A DNA stretch of 64,000 bases from an uncultured Collinsella sp. (GCA_938005465.1 CALLNU010000033.1:62001-126000), one strand, 5' to 3'. Shown: positions 1 through 8,815, counted from the stretch's first letter. The notes: generated by a model not told the origin, from the sequence alone. Numbers and translations are program-made.

Positions 1-3000
1 GCACCCGGGCGCCCTCGGCACGCTCCTCCGCGCGACGACGGTTGACCGACTCGATAAACGAACGCACGCGAATGCCCATGGGACCGGCGACGTCGCTCTC
101 ATCGAGCTTGATCATCATCGGAACCTTGGAGCCCATCTCGCCCATCATGCGCGCGATCTCGTCGGTGAGATACGCATCGTGGCCGCAGCCGAAGCTGCCC
201 ATCTGCACGAGCTCGAGCTCGGGCGTCGATGCGACGATGACCGCGCACGACAGCATGCGCGCATGGTAGTTGTTCACGATGTCGATGCGGCTGTTGGAAA
301 GATCGACGTTGCAGACCCCCGGCACCGCATCGGGCGTCAGCACGGGGATGCCGCGCTCAGAGAAGAGCTTGGGCAGCCCGTGGTTGACCAGCGGGTCGTT
401 GTGGTACGGGCGCGAAGCGATCACCACCGCGTAGCCGCCGTCCTCGCGCACGTTCTCGAGCACCTGCCTGCCGCGCAGCTGCAGCTGGTTCTCAAACGTC
501 TCCTGCGCGCGGTCCGCCTGCTCGGTCGCCTTGGCAACCAGGTCGGCATCGATATCGAAGGTCTCCTTGCACCGCGCCTTGAGCTGGCGGTTTCGGTCGC
601 CCTCGTCGTACCAGTGGAACAGCGGCGTATCGAACGGAACGCCGAAACGCTCCTCCGGGTTATCGGAATTGCGCATCACGTAGGGGTATCCCTTTACGAC
701 GGCGCACATCCACTCGCTGGTAGAGGCGGTGTTTTCGGTGGGCACCGTCGTGATGATGGGCATGAAGATGCGGTCGACGCCGGCGTCGACGAGATTGCGG
801 ATGTGCCCGTGGACGAGCTTGGCCGGGAAGCACACGGTGTCGGATGTGACGTGCGCCAGACCGCGCTCGTACATCGCCTTGGTGCTGCGTCCCGAGACGC
901 GCACCTTAAAGCCGAGCGTGCTGAAGAACGTCGACCAGAACGGCATGGTGTCCCAGAACTCGAGCACACGGGGAATGCCGATCGTGACATCGCGCCCCCC
1001 GCAGACGGGAACCGTGGGGTACGACTCGAACAGCAGCTTCTCGCGGTCGACAAAGAGATTGGGGGCAGCCGCGGTCCGGTCGCGCCCCGTGCCGGGTGCC
1101 TGTGCCTCGCAAGCACCCTGCGGACGCAGCTCCTCCGCCGCGGGAACCTCGCGCACGAGCTCATCCCATGAGATGGCGCCGCCGCGCGGGCAGCGATTGC
1201 CCGTGACGTAAAGCGAGCCGTCGCCAAATGCCACGACCGCGCGCTGGCAGCGGTTGTTGCACCGACGGCAGGTAACGCCGCCGAACTCGCGATGCTCGAA
1301 GCGCTCCACGGCATCGAGCCCGATAAACGACGTGCCGGCGTCGCCCTTGCGGCATTCCTCGCGCGCGAGCAGGGCGATACCGATAGCGCCCATCAGCCCC
1401 GGGTGGGGCGCACGCGTGACGGGTTTGCCCAGATACTGCTCGAATGCGCGCAGCACCGCGTCGTTTCGGAACGTGCCGCCCTGGACGACGACTTTGTCGC
1501 CCAGACGGTTGAGATTTGAAACGCGAATGACCTTGGTGAACACGTTCTCGATAATCGAACGGCAGAGACCGGCCATGATGTCGCCCGGACCCTTACCGCG
1601 CCGCTGCTCGGAAACGACGCTGCTGTTCATGAACACCGTGCAGCGGCTGCCGAGAACGGCGGGGGCTTTGGACGAAAATGCCTCGGTCGCGATATCCTCA
1701 ACGGCTATTCCGAGGTTTTTGGCAAAACCCTCGAGGAACGAGCCGCAGCCCGCAGAGCACGCCTCGTTGACGACGATATCGGTCAGCACGCCGTGGTTGA
1801 GCCAGATGGCCTTCATATCCTGTCCGCCGATGTCGAGCACGAAGGTCGCATCGGGAACGCATGCGCACGCGGCGCGGGCGTGCGCGACCGTCTCGACCGT
1901 ATGGTAGTCGGCGTGGAACGCGCGCGCGAAAAGCTCCTCGCCGTATCCCGTGGTGCCCACGGCATCGATCGCAAGCGTGACTCCCGCTGTCTCCCAGCGG
2001 TTCTTCAAGCTGACAAGACCCTGTTGGGCGACGTCGAGCGGTCTGCCGTTATTAGACGCGTAGAACGAATCGACAAGCTCACCCGCCTCATCGACCAGGG
2101 CGAACTTGGTCGTCGTGCTCCCCGAATCGATACCGAGCGCCACACGCACCGTCTCTCCGGGCGCATACGCATCCGGACCCTTTGCCGGCGTCTCTTTGCC
2201 ATGGCGTGCCGTAAAATCCGCCTGCTCGGCAGGTGTGGCAAAAAAGGGCTGGGCAAGACGTCCCTCCCCGCTTGCGGGCGCGACCGTCTCGAGCTTATCC
2301 AGCCGGACAAAAGCGTCGGGAAGGTCGATCGGTTGGGACGATGCGAACATGTCGGTCAGCGACAGGGCGGCACCGCGCGCGACCATGATCTGCGGATCGC
2401 GCGGGACGATAACCTGATCGTCCGATAGATTCAGTTGCTCCCGGAACACGCGGACCAGTGTGGGGTTGTAGGCGAGCGCACCGCCCTCGAAGATTACCGG
2501 CGGCTCGATGTCGATACCCTGGGCCAGACCGCCGATCGTTTGGCGGGCGACCGCGTGAAGCGCCGAAAGCGCCAGGTCGGTGGTAGGAATGCCCTCGTTG
2601 AGCAGCGGCTGGATATCGGTCTTTGCGTACACGCCGCAGCGGCCCGAGACCTCGTGGACGGTCGTTCCCCGGCTTGCGAGCTGCTCGAACTCGCCCGATT
2701 CGGTGCCGACCCCCATGAGCTTTGCCATCTCGTCGATAAATGCACCGGTACCGCCTGCGCACGAGCCGTTCATGCGCATGTCGGCAACCTCGATGTCTCC
2801 CTTATCGTTGGTGCGGAAGAAGATCATCTTGGCGTCTTGGCCGCCCAGCTCGATGGCGCAGCGCGTCTGCGGATAGAACCTGCTGATCGCGAGCGCGTTG
2901 GCGACCACCTCCTGAACGTACGAGGCGCCCAGCGCGGTCGCGATATCGCGCGCACCCGAGCCGGTCACCGCAACGCGCAGCGACTCATGGGGAAAGCGCT

Positions 3001-3148
3001 CGGCGAGCTCGCCGAGCATGGCGCGCACGCTCGCTGTCTGACACGCCCCGTGGCGGCGATATCCCCACCACGCCTCGGTCATATCCTCGTGCATCGCGTA
3101 AACTTTGGTCGTCGTCGACCCTACGTCCAGTCCTACTAGCAACGCCAT
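1..3148 (-). CDS. 2-hydroxyacyl-CoA dehydratase activase-like protein (BadF/BcrA ATPase, DUF2229), partial
   Basis: The gene runs off the left edge, so about 1,049 N-terminal residues are visible. The ATG at 3148 follows GGAG spaced 4 bases. There are two ASKHA ATPase modules. The first begins MALLVGLDVGSTTTK, with AIELGGQDAKMIFF and MNGSCAGGTGAFIDEMA. The second begins near residue 340 with ALGIDSGSTTTKFALV, followed by DIGGQDMKAIW and NEACSAGCGSFLEGF. A cysteine cluster (CRRCNNRCQ) comes next and then a DUF2229-type segment with IGIPRVLEFWDTMPFW. Family activases use ATP hydrolysis to drive electron transfer into [4Fe-4S] dehydratases. It is a paralogue of the complete 1,593-residue gene at 54596-59377. 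The true substrate cannot be told from sequence. Confidence 0.85.
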   Translation of the reverse strand, partial: MALLVGLDVGSTTTKVYAMHEDMTEAWWGYRRHGACQTASVRAMLGELAERFPHESLRVAVTGSGARDIATALGASYVQEVVANALAISRFYPQTRCAIELGGQDAKMIFFRTNDKGDIEVADMRMNGSCAGGTGAFIDEMAKLMGVGTESGEFEQLASRGTTVHEVSGRCGVYAKTDIQPLLNEGIPTTDLALSALHAVARQTIGGLAQGIDIEPPVIFEGGALAYNPTLVRVFREQLNLSDDQVIVPRDPQIMVARGAALSLTDMFASSQPIDLPDAFVRLDKLETVAPASGEGRLAQPFFATPAEQADFTARHGKETPAKGPDAYAPGETVRVALGIDSGSTTTKFALVDEAGELVDSFYASNNGRPLDVAQQGLVSLKNRWETAGVTLAIDAVGTTGYGEELFARAFHADYHTVETVAHARAACACVPDATFVLDIGGQDMKAIWLNHGVLTDIVVNEACSAGCGSFLEGFAKNLGIAVEDIATEAFSSKAPAVLGSRCTVFMNSSVVSEQRRGKGPGDIMAGLCRSIIENVFTKVIRVSNLNRLGDKVVVQGGTFRNDAVLRAFEQYLGKPVTRAPHPGLMGAIGIALLAREECRKGDAGTSFIGLDAVERFEHREFGGVTCRRCNNRCQRAVVAFGDGSLYVTGNRCPRGGAISWDELVREVPAAEELRPQGACEAQAPGTGRDRTAAAPNLFVDREKLLFESYPTVPVCGGRDVTIGIPRVLEFWDTMPFWSTFFSTLGFKVRVSGRSTKAMYERGLAHVTSDTVCFPAKLVHGHIRNLVDAGVDRIFMPIITTVPTENTASTSEWMCAVVKGYPYVMRNSDNPEERFGVPFDTPLFHWYDEGDRNRQLKARCKETFDIDADLVAKATEQADRAQETFENQLQLRGRQVLENVREDGGYAVVIASRPYHNDPLVNHGLPKLFSERGIPVLTPDAVPGVCNVDLSNSRIDIVNNYHARMLSCAVIVASTPELELVQMGSFGCGHDAYLTDEIARMMGEMGSKVPMMIKLDESDVAGPMGIRVRSFIESVNRRRAEERAEGARV

Positions 3149-3197
3149 AATGCTCCGTCTCTCGCATTTTTCCTGCTAGAGATATACCACTCTACGT

Positions 3198-3218
3198 AAT
3201 ACAACAGACTGTTGTATT
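3198..3218. promoter_or_regulatory. Perfect 10-bp palindrome upstream of the activase gene (candidate operator)
   Basis: AATACAACAG and CTGTTGTATT flank a single central base, giving a perfect inverted repeat 50 bases upstream of the activase start at 3148. The size and symmetry fit a dimeric repressor site such as one for a TetR-type protein. It differs in sequence from the palindrome in front of the TetR/activase pair near 60151, so a different regulator is likely. Confidence 0.5.
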
Positions 3219-3230
3219 TAAACTCCGTAT

Positions 3231-3263
3231 AAAAAGCGGCTGCCGAAACGCTTCAGCAGCCGC
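3231..3263 (-). terminator. Intrinsic terminator after the DUF2798 gene
   Basis: On the minus strand GCGGCTGC pairs with GCAGCCGC around a 12-base loop and is followed by five T. It ends the transcript of the gene at 3429-3986. The 165 bases between that stop codon and this hairpin hold no recognisable gene. Confidence 0.75.
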
Positions 3264-3428
3264 CGAATGCACCAACAGATTGTCTGCGCGCTAGCACGTC
3301 GGGCAACGGAGCAGCACGGGCCCTCCGGTCATGCGCACCGCTCGCGCCCGCGATGTCGCCGAGCGAGCTATCCACGCTTAGGGCTCCAACCAAGCAAGTC
3401 GCCCGCGCTCAGCAGGTCCCTAAGCGAG

Positions 3429-3986
3429 CTACTCGCACTCAGAAGCCATAGCCTGCTCCAAGAGCTCGGCATGCTCCTCCTCGAAAACCGTCCCCACAGG
3501 GAAGGCGCGACGGAAGACGAAGCGGGAAATCGGACCGGCTACCAAAAGGTTCCACGGCAGCGCCATCACAAAATTATGCGGGATGTTGATCATCCAGATC
3601 GCGGGCACGGAATACAGGTTCGCAAGGATGCCGCCGGGCATGTGCGTCAGGCCCTCGCACGCGCCGTAGAGCGACATGATGATGACCATGGGAACGACCA
3701 TGCAGGAGCTAACGGCGAGCGTCATGGCGAGCGGCGAGCTCTTGCCCGGCGCGACCAAGTACTTAAAGGCGAAACCCTTGGCGAGCGGGCTGGCGACGAA
3801 CCAGTCGCAGCACATGGCAAAAATGTAGGCAACGGGGAAGCCGAGCCACGCAGCGGCAACGACCTCGCCGTTGATGGCCCCGTGCTGCAGGGCAACGTTG
3901 TAAATGCTCATCCAGAGCACCATGCAAAAGCACATGATAAAGGTGAACAGCAGGCTCTCTCGTTTGTTGATAGGCATAAAGGGCAT
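3429..3986 (-). CDS. DUF2798-family membrane protein
   Basis: 185 residues starting MPFMPINKRESLL. The ATG at 3986 is chosen over an upstream in-frame ATG because GGAAAGGA lies 3 bases before it. Four hydrophobic segments are visible, near residues 12-32, 45-65, 88-110 and 130-150, matching the duplicated two-helix DUF2798 layout. The C-terminus is acidic (VFEEEHAELLEQ). The function of the family is unknown. An intrinsic terminator hairpin lies inside its leader (4021-4072), only about 35 bases before the start. Expression is therefore probably controlled by attenuation. Confidence 0.75.
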   Translation of the reverse strand: MPFMPINKRESLLFTFIMCFCMVLWMSIYNVALQHGAINGEVVAAAWLGFPVAYIFAMCCDWFVASPLAKGFAFKYLVAPGKSSPLAMTLAVSSCMVVPMVIIMSLYGACEGLTHMPGGILANLYSVPAIWMINIPHNFVMALPWNLLVAGPISRFVFRRAFPVGTVFEEEHAELLEQAMASECE

Positions 3987-4020
3987 GGTCCTTTCCGTGT
4001 TACGCCGCGGCATCACGCAA

Positions 4021-4072
4021 CAAAAACGGGCGGGCAAGATGGAGCTGTTGGGACTTCATCTCGCCCGCCCGT
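4021..4072 (-). terminator. Leader terminator/attenuator upstream of the DUF2798 gene
   Basis: ACGGGCGGGC (4026-4035) pairs with GCCCGCCCGT (4063-4072), and the minus strand continues with five T. Only 35 bases separate the T-run from the ATG at 3986, too few for a promoter. The hairpin must therefore lie in the leader, or end the upstream gene with readthrough. A plausible promoter lies at 4109-4138. I do not recognise a known riboswitch in the leader. Confidence 0.6.
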
Positions 4073-4108
4073 GATACGTGCGTCTGCGACTACTTATGTG
4101 GTGGAACC

Positions 4109-4138
4109 AGCCTAGCACGAAAACCCCGCGCTTCGTAA
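4109..4138 (-). promoter_or_regulatory. Candidate sigma-70-type promoter for the DUF2798 leader
   Basis: On the minus strand TTACGA (-35) and TAGGCT (-10) are separated by 18 bases. Transcription would begin near 4102 and give a leader of about 115 bases that contains the terminator hairpin. Confidence 0.35.
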
Positions 4139-4187
4139 GCGTTGAGTTTATGAAGATGCAGGGCACCAATAATCCCCCGACCCCCTA

Positions 4188-4254
4188 AGTTGCGGTGGAA
4201 TACGGACTGTTTTGACCCTTTAAGCAACAATTCAGTCCCTATTTCACCGCAACT
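4188..4254. repeat. Imperfect 22-base inverted repeat downstream of the ThrE-like gene
   Basis: The arms at 4188-4209 and 4233-4254 pair with few mismatches (AGTTGCGGTGGAATACGGAC against its reverse complement with AAATAGGGAC). The right arm contains AGGGAC, the core shared with the stop-codon hairpin family. It lies 4 bases from the hairpin at 4258-4290, so two folded elements are stacked after one gene. Confidence 0.6.
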
Positions 4255-4257
4255 CAT

Positions 4258-4290
4258 TTGGTGCAAAGTAACCTGTCCCCCTTGCACCAA
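4258..4290 (-). repeat. GGGAC-core hairpin abutting the stop codon of the ThrE-like gene
   Basis: TTGGTGCAA (4258-4266) pairs with TTGCACCAA (4282-4290). On the minus strand the loop region reads GGGGGACAGGTTACT. The arm ends at the base next to the TAA of the gene at 4291. Near-identical copy at 41834-41866. Confidence 0.85.
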
Positions 4291-5859
4291 TTAGCTGGTA
4301 TGGCGCCAGCGAGGGTCGGTGAGGGTTCTCGCCACGCCCAAGCCAACGGGCAGAAACGCCACGATGAGCACTGCGCGCACAAACCAGCCGAGCATGTTGA
4401 CCGTGTCGAAGGTGCACATGTAATACATAGAGCGATAGAGATACAGACCGGGCACCATAATGACAATCGAAGGTACCGTGAGGGCGATGCGCGGGTAGGT
4501 GAGCTTGACTTCGGCCAAGCTTGCCAGCAGACCCGATACCAGCGCGCCGATAAACGCTGCTGCCTCGGGAGGCATTCCCGTGCTGAGGCCCAGGAAGGGA
4601 ATCATCGTCGGCGCATCGACAAGGGTCAGACGCAGGGTATTGGACACGGCGCCGATCAACCCAGCTGCCGCGGCCATCTTTACCGGGCTGTTGAACATCA
4701 CCGAGAAGCCGAATACGCCAACGAAGCTCATCACCACGCGCAGGAGCGTAAGGGCAAGCGGCGAAAGGCCCAGTGGGGCAAAGTCGTCCGGCGCCAGGCC
4801 AACACACTCGGCAACCATCCAACCTACGAGCGTCGCCATCACAATAATCGATACGGCATATGAAAGGCGCTCGATACCGCTTCGCATGTCGAGCTTGGCG
4901 ATGTCGAGGCCCGCCGTAATGAGCGGAAAGCCGGGAATCACAAAGAGCATGGCGCCGATATAGCCTTCTTGGTGCGACATTGCCCCCGGTATGACCTGGC
5001 CAAGGCCGAGCAATGCCAGCAGATACGAAACGCAAGCGAGCGCAACGCCGGTCGTCAGCGCGCTGAACTGACCAAGGCCTTGCTTGAGAATATGGGAGCG
5101 GGCAAAGTTGCCGACACCCGCGCCCACAAACGCGCAGGCCATCTCGATAGGGCCGCCGCCGAGCAAAAAGACGAAGGCGCCGCAAGCACAGGCTGCCGCA
5201 AGGCCCTGTTGCCAGGGAGAGTAATCGGGCTTTGAGCTCTCAACGGTCCTGAGCATCTCGTGATACTCGTGTACCGTGAAGCGACGACCATAGGTCTCGA
5301 TTTCCTTGAGGAAACTCTCCATCATCCAAATGCGATGGGTATTGACTCCCGTTGTGGGCAGGCTGACAACCTCGTTAAAGCAGTGGCCATCTTCGATGCA
5401 AGTGCACTCAAACGACAGAAGACTCAGGTCGACGTGAATTGTGACGCCGAGCACGTCAGCAACACGATTCATGGTATCGCGTACACGCCAGGCACCCGTT
5501 CCGCTCGCGAGCATAAGCATGCCGGTGCGGCAGATGATGGATGACTTATCGGTGAGCGGCGCATCGACGGCAAGTTCATCGCCTGCCGTCACGATCTGAT
5601 GCCAGTCAGTTTTCATATGGAGCGCGCCGGCACGAACGCCGTGGTGCATGGGGGCTCTCGAAAGCAGCGAGTCAAGGCGCGAAGGCTGTGGGGGCTCCAC
5701 TGATTCACCCTCAACCTCATCAGCCTCTTCATCGACCAGATCAAAGGAATCAAGCGGCGCTGGCTCGCGACGGTCGATCAGCTCCTCGTCCTCATCATCA
5801 AAGTAATTGAACTGATCGAGCATGTCCTCTTCGATTGCACGCTCGCTCGCGTCGTCCAT
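4291..5859 (-). CDS. Threonine/serine exporter family membrane protein (DUF1212 plus ThrE_2 halves)
   Basis: 522 residues. The ATG at 5859 (MDDASERAIEED) has GGGAG 9 bases upstream; an in-frame ATG 15 codons earlier has no such site. Residues 1-60 are strongly acidic and probably disordered. A soluble DUF1212 region follows (RTGMLMLASGTGAWRVRDTM near residue 100; the small-residue motif is typical). About ten hydrophobic segments run from residue 215 to the end, in two sets of five as in ThrE. Family members export threonine and serine across the inner membrane in Corynebacterium. Substrate here is inferred only from family. The gene stands alone, with a stop-codon hairpin directly after it. 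Confidence 0.8.
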   Translation of the reverse strand: MDDASERAIEEDMLDQFNYFDDEDEELIDRREPAPLDSFDLVDEEADEVEGESVEPPQPSRLDSLLSRAPMHHGVRAGALHMKTDWHQIVTAGDELAVDAPLTDKSSIICRTGMLMLASGTGAWRVRDTMNRVADVLGVTIHVDLSLLSFECTCIEDGHCFNEVVSLPTTGVNTHRIWMMESFLKEIETYGRRFTVHEYHEMLRTVESSKPDYSPWQQGLAAACACGAFVFLLGGGPIEMACAFVGAGVGNFARSHILKQGLGQFSALTTGVALACVSYLLALLGLGQVIPGAMSHQEGYIGAMLFVIPGFPLITAGLDIAKLDMRSGIERLSYAVSIIVMATLVGWMVAECVGLAPDDFAPLGLSPLALTLLRVVMSFVGVFGFSVMFNSPVKMAAAAGLIGAVSNTLRLTLVDAPTMIPFLGLSTGMPPEAAAFIGALVSGLLASLAEVKLTYPRIALTVPSIVIMVPGLYLYRSMYYMCTFDTVNMLGWFVRAVLIVAFLPVGLGVARTLTDPRWRHTS

Positions 5860-5965
5860 ATAGACGCTCCCTTCCTGCCGACTAACCCCCATCCTAGGCA
5901 GCAACGGCTAAAGGAAACATAAAAGAGACGGCTGTCATGCGAGCCATGTGCGCAATATCCGTTGG

Positions 5966-5996
5966 GTAGTCGTTTAAGAACGTCCCCAATGACTAC
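5966..5996. repeat. Small stem with GGGGAC loop
   Basis: GTAGTC (5966-5971) pairs with GACTAC (5991-5996). On the minus strand the loop reads ATTGGGGACGTTCTTAAAC. The GGGGAC core links it loosely to the hairpin family seen after stop codons elsewhere. It lies upstream of the ThrE-like gene. Apart from this and the terminators below, the 335 bases between the two genes show nothing. Confidence 0.4.
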
Positions 5997-6080
5997 ATCG
6001 ATGTTCTAAGTGTCAACCAAGTCAACGCCGCAGATAGAGGACGGACAGCGAGCGGCGTCCAGAGCGAACAAGTTGGCATG

Positions 6081-6122
6081 AAAAAGGCAAGGCATAGACC
6101 TTCTGGTCATGCCTTGCCTTTT
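6081..6122. terminator. Bidirectional hairpin terminator downstream of lysS
   Basis: AAAAAGGCAAGGCATAGACC pairs with GGTC-ATGCCTTGCCTTTT around a TTCT loop. A-runs on one side and T-runs on the other would let it stop transcription from either direction. A second stem (GGTTACG...CGTAACC, 6164-6193) lies just after the lysS stop codon and lacks a T-run. Confidence 0.75.
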
Positions 6123-6195
6123 GAATGACAAATTGTCGCTCTGGGCGGCGCGCAGCGTCGAGCGGTTACGGCGTTTGGTAAAACGTCGTAACCCC

Positions 6196-8160
6196 CTAGT
6201 ACATCTTTGCGCCGGCGGGGATGGAGGCGTCGAGCTGGATCAGGTTGAGGCGCTCCTCGCCCTCCTCCTCGTGGACGGCACTGATGAGCATACCGCAGCT
6301 GGGAATACCCATCATCTTGCGCGGAGGCAGATTGGTGATGGCGAGCAGCGTCTTACCGACCAGGTCCTCGGGCTCATAATAATCGTGAATGCCGGAGAGG
6401 ATGGTGCGGTCGGTGCCGGTGCCGTCGTCGAGCGTAAAGTTCAGCAGCTTCTTGGACTTCCTGACGGCCTCGCACGCCTTAACCTTCACGGCGCGGAAAT
6501 CGCTCTTGGAGAAGGTATCGAAGTCGACGAACTCCTCGAACAGCGGCTCAACGGCGATCTTGGAGTAATCGAGCGTGGGCTTGAGCGGCTTGACGAACGG
6601 GCTTGCGGTGTTGCCGGTCTCGGCAGCCTTGGCAGCAGCGGCACCGGACTGGAAACCCTTCTCGGGCTTCATGTGCGGGAACAGCAGGACGTCGCGAATG
6701 GAAGCCTGGTTGGTGAGCAGCATGACTACACGGTCGATACCGATGCCAATGCCACCCGCAGGAGGCATACCGTACTCGAGGGCACGCACGTAGTCCTCGT
6801 CGTACTCCATGGCCTCATCGTCGCCGCCGGCCTTCTCAGCCATCTGGGCAGCAAAGCGCTCAGCCTGGTCGACCGGGTCGTTGAGCTCGGAGAATGCGTT
6901 GGCGTACTCGTGGCCGGCGATGACCAGCTCAAAGCGGTGCGTCAGACGCGGATCGTCCTCAAAGCGCTTGGCAAGCGGGCTGACCTCGATGGGGTAATCG
7001 CACACAAACGTGGGGTTGACGATGGTATCCTCGCCCAGCTCGTCGTAGATCTCGGCGATGATCTTGCCGGCAGTCCACTCGGGCTTAATCTCCAGGCCCT
7101 TCTCGCACGCGGCGGCGGCAAGCTCCTCGACCGGCGTATCGATGGTGACCTTCTTGCCGAGCACGTCAGAGACAATATCAGTCATGGGGCGGCTTGCCCA
7201 CTCACCGGAAAGATCGATGGTCTGACCCTGGTACTCGATGACCTCGGGGTTGCCGATGGCCTTGTTGGCAGCCTTGATGACACCCTGGGCGAGCGCCTTC
7301 ATGCCCTCGAGATCGGAGAAGGCACGATAGGCCTCCATCGTGGTGAACTCGGGGTTGTGGGTGAGGTCCATGCCCTCGTTGCGGAAGATGCGGCCGATCT
7401 CGAAGACGCGCTCAAAGCCACCGACGATGCAGCGCTTGAGGTGCAGCTCGGTAGCAATGCGCAGGTAGCATTCCTGATCGAGCGCGTTAAAGTGTGTGAT
7501 GAACGGCTTAGCCGTAGCGCCACCCTGAATAGTCTGCAGAATGGGGGTCTCGACCTCCATGTAGCCGTCGGACTCCATAAAGCGGCGGAAGGTGGAGAGA
7601 ATCTGCGAGCGCTTGCGGAAAGTCTCGCGAACATCGTCGTTGGCAATCAAGTCAACATAGCGCTGACGATAGCGGGTCTCCTTGTCGGAGAGGCCGTGGA
7701 ACTTCTCGGGCAGCGGGCGAACGGCCTTGGAGAGCAGCTTCGCGCTCTTGGGGGCGACGGAAAGCTGGCCACGCTTGGTGCGCACAACCACGCCGGTCAC
7801 GCCCAGGATATCGCCCAAGTCGAGGGCCTTAAGCGTGCTCCAGGCCGCCTCGTCCATGTCGTTAATACGGCAGAACAGTTGAATCTCGCCAGTCGCGTCG
7901 CGGACGACGATGAACATGATCTTGCCCTGGCCGCGCTTGGCGACCACACGGCCGCCGATCTTCACAACGTCCTCAGTGTCCTCGCCATCGGCAAGATCGG
8001 CATACTTGGCCTCAATGTCGACGACATAGTCCTCGATCTCGGAGTGCTCGGGATAGGGGTTCTGGCCCGCCTCGAACAGGGCGGCGCGCTTGGCCAGGCG
8101 CGTGGCGCGCTCGTCGTTGAGCGTCGATGCCTGCTCGGCGGCGTTCTGGTTCTCTGCCAT
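6196..8160 (-). CDS. lysS: Class II lysyl-tRNA synthetase with C-terminal tRNA-binding (Trbp111/EMAP-like) domain
   Basis: 654 residues; usual bacterial LysRS is about 490-510. It charges tRNA-Lys. The N-terminal OB fold (near residues 60-170) is followed by the class II core. Motif 2 is FRNEGMDLTHNPEF and motif 3 is GIGIGIDRVVMLLT. After an Ala-rich linker near residue 525, the last ~110 residues form a second OB fold (KSDFRAVKVKACEAV, ILSGIHDYYEPEDLVGKTL, PPRKMMGIPSCGMLISA). This matches the Trbp111 domain found at the end of MetRS. The fusion probably strengthens tRNA binding. GAGGAG precedes the ATG. It lies downstream of greA with a terminator between them. Confidence 0.95.
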   Translation of the reverse strand: MAENQNAAEQASTLNDERATRLAKRAALFEAGQNPYPEHSEIEDYVVDIEAKYADLADGEDTEDVVKIGGRVVAKRGQGKIMFIVVRDATGEIQLFCRINDMDEAAWSTLKALDLGDILGVTGVVVRTKRGQLSVAPKSAKLLSKAVRPLPEKFHGLSDKETRYRQRYVDLIANDDVRETFRKRSQILSTFRRFMESDGYMEVETPILQTIQGGATAKPFITHFNALDQECYLRIATELHLKRCIVGGFERVFEIGRIFRNEGMDLTHNPEFTTMEAYRAFSDLEGMKALAQGVIKAANKAIGNPEVIEYQGQTIDLSGEWASRPMTDIVSDVLGKKVTIDTPVEELAAAACEKGLEIKPEWTAGKIIAEIYDELGEDTIVNPTFVCDYPIEVSPLAKRFEDDPRLTHRFELVIAGHEYANAFSELNDPVDQAERFAAQMAEKAGGDDEAMEYDEDYVRALEYGMPPAGGIGIGIDRVVMLLTNQASIRDVLLFPHMKPEKGFQSGAAAAKAAETGNTASPFVKPLKPTLDYSKIAVEPLFEEFVDFDTFSKSDFRAVKVKACEAVRKSKKLLNFTLDDGTGTDRTILSGIHDYYEPEDLVGKTLLAITNLPPRKMMGIPSCGMLISAVHEEEGEERLNLIQLDASIPAGAKMY

Positions 8161-8177
8161 AGTTAGCTCCTCAAACT

Positions 8178-8210
8178 AAAACGCTCCCCAGGATTCGGTC
8201 CCAGGGAGCG
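8178..8210 (-). terminator. Terminator or attenuator between greA and lysS
   Basis: CGCTCCC (8182-8188) pairs with GGGAGCG (8204-8210), and the minus strand continues TTTTAG. It lies about 20 bases before the lysS start. LysS must either be read by readthrough from greA or have a promoter overlapping the hairpin. Confidence 0.65.
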
Positions 8211-8238
8211 AAAACATACCTTTACGCGGGACCGTGGT

Positions 8239-8709
8239 CTAGCGTGCGATCTTGGCGATGGTGTAGACGCGAGTCTTGCCAGAAGGCGTAACGACCTCGA
8301 CGGAGTCGCCCTCGCCGTGACCGATGATGGCGTGACCGACCGGAGACTCGTTGGAGATCTTGTGCTCGAGCGAGTTGGTCTCGGTGGTACCGACAAGCGT
8401 GACTTCCATGACCTCACCGTTGGGATCAATCAGCGAAACGGTGGAACCGATGGAGACGGTCAGATCGCCCGTGGTGGCAGCAACCTGAGCGTTGGCGAGG
8501 ATGGCCTGAATCTCGGCAATGCGAGCAGCATTCTGGGCCTGCTTGTCCTTGGCGGCGTCGTACTCGGAGTTCTCCGAAAGGTCGCCAAACGCGCGGGCTT
8601 CCTTGATGTCCTCGACGATCTCCTTGGCGTAATCGCCCTCACGCCAAGCGAGCTCCTCGACGAGCTTCTGGCGGCCCTCAGCGGTCAGTACAATCTGGCT
8701 TGCGTCCAT
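8239..8709 (-). CDS. greA: Transcription elongation factor GreA
   Basis: 156 residues, the standard length. GreA enters the RNA polymerase secondary channel and stimulates cleavage of backtracked RNA. The N-terminal coiled coil has LVEELAWREGDYAKEI, and the acidic tip region has RAFGDLSENSEYDAAKD, which contains the two catalytic acidic residues. The C-terminal FKBP-like domain has SPVGHAIIGHGEGDSVEV. The start is ATG at 8709. Confidence 0.95.
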   Translation of the reverse strand: MDASQIVLTAEGRQKLVEELAWREGDYAKEIVEDIKEARAFGDLSENSEYDAAKDKQAQNAARIAEIQAILANAQVAATTGDLTVSIGSTVSLIDPNGEVMEVTLVGTTETNSLEHKISNESPVGHAIIGHGEGDSVEVVTPSGKTRVYTIAKIAR

Positions 8710-8756
8710 ACGGATATCTCCCCAACTATGACGTAACGATCAACTGTCAACAAAAC

Positions 8757-8790
8757 GAAAAAGACCGGCTAGCCTGCGGGCAAGCCGGTC
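8757..8790 (-). terminator. Intrinsic terminator of tatA
   Basis: GACCGGCT (8763-8770) pairs with AGCCGGTC (8783-8790), followed on the minus strand by TTTTTCG. It lies 25 bases after the tatA stop codon. Confidence 0.85.
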
Positions 8791-8815
8791 AGGTGCTCAC
8801 CCCAAAGGGATGGGA

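Noticed and set aside
6109..8166. Long plus-strand ORF (685 codons) across lysS
   Set aside because: It is the antisense frame of lysS. High-GC codon bias leaves long open frames on the opposite strand. The minus strand carries the full LysRS motifs and a ribosome site.
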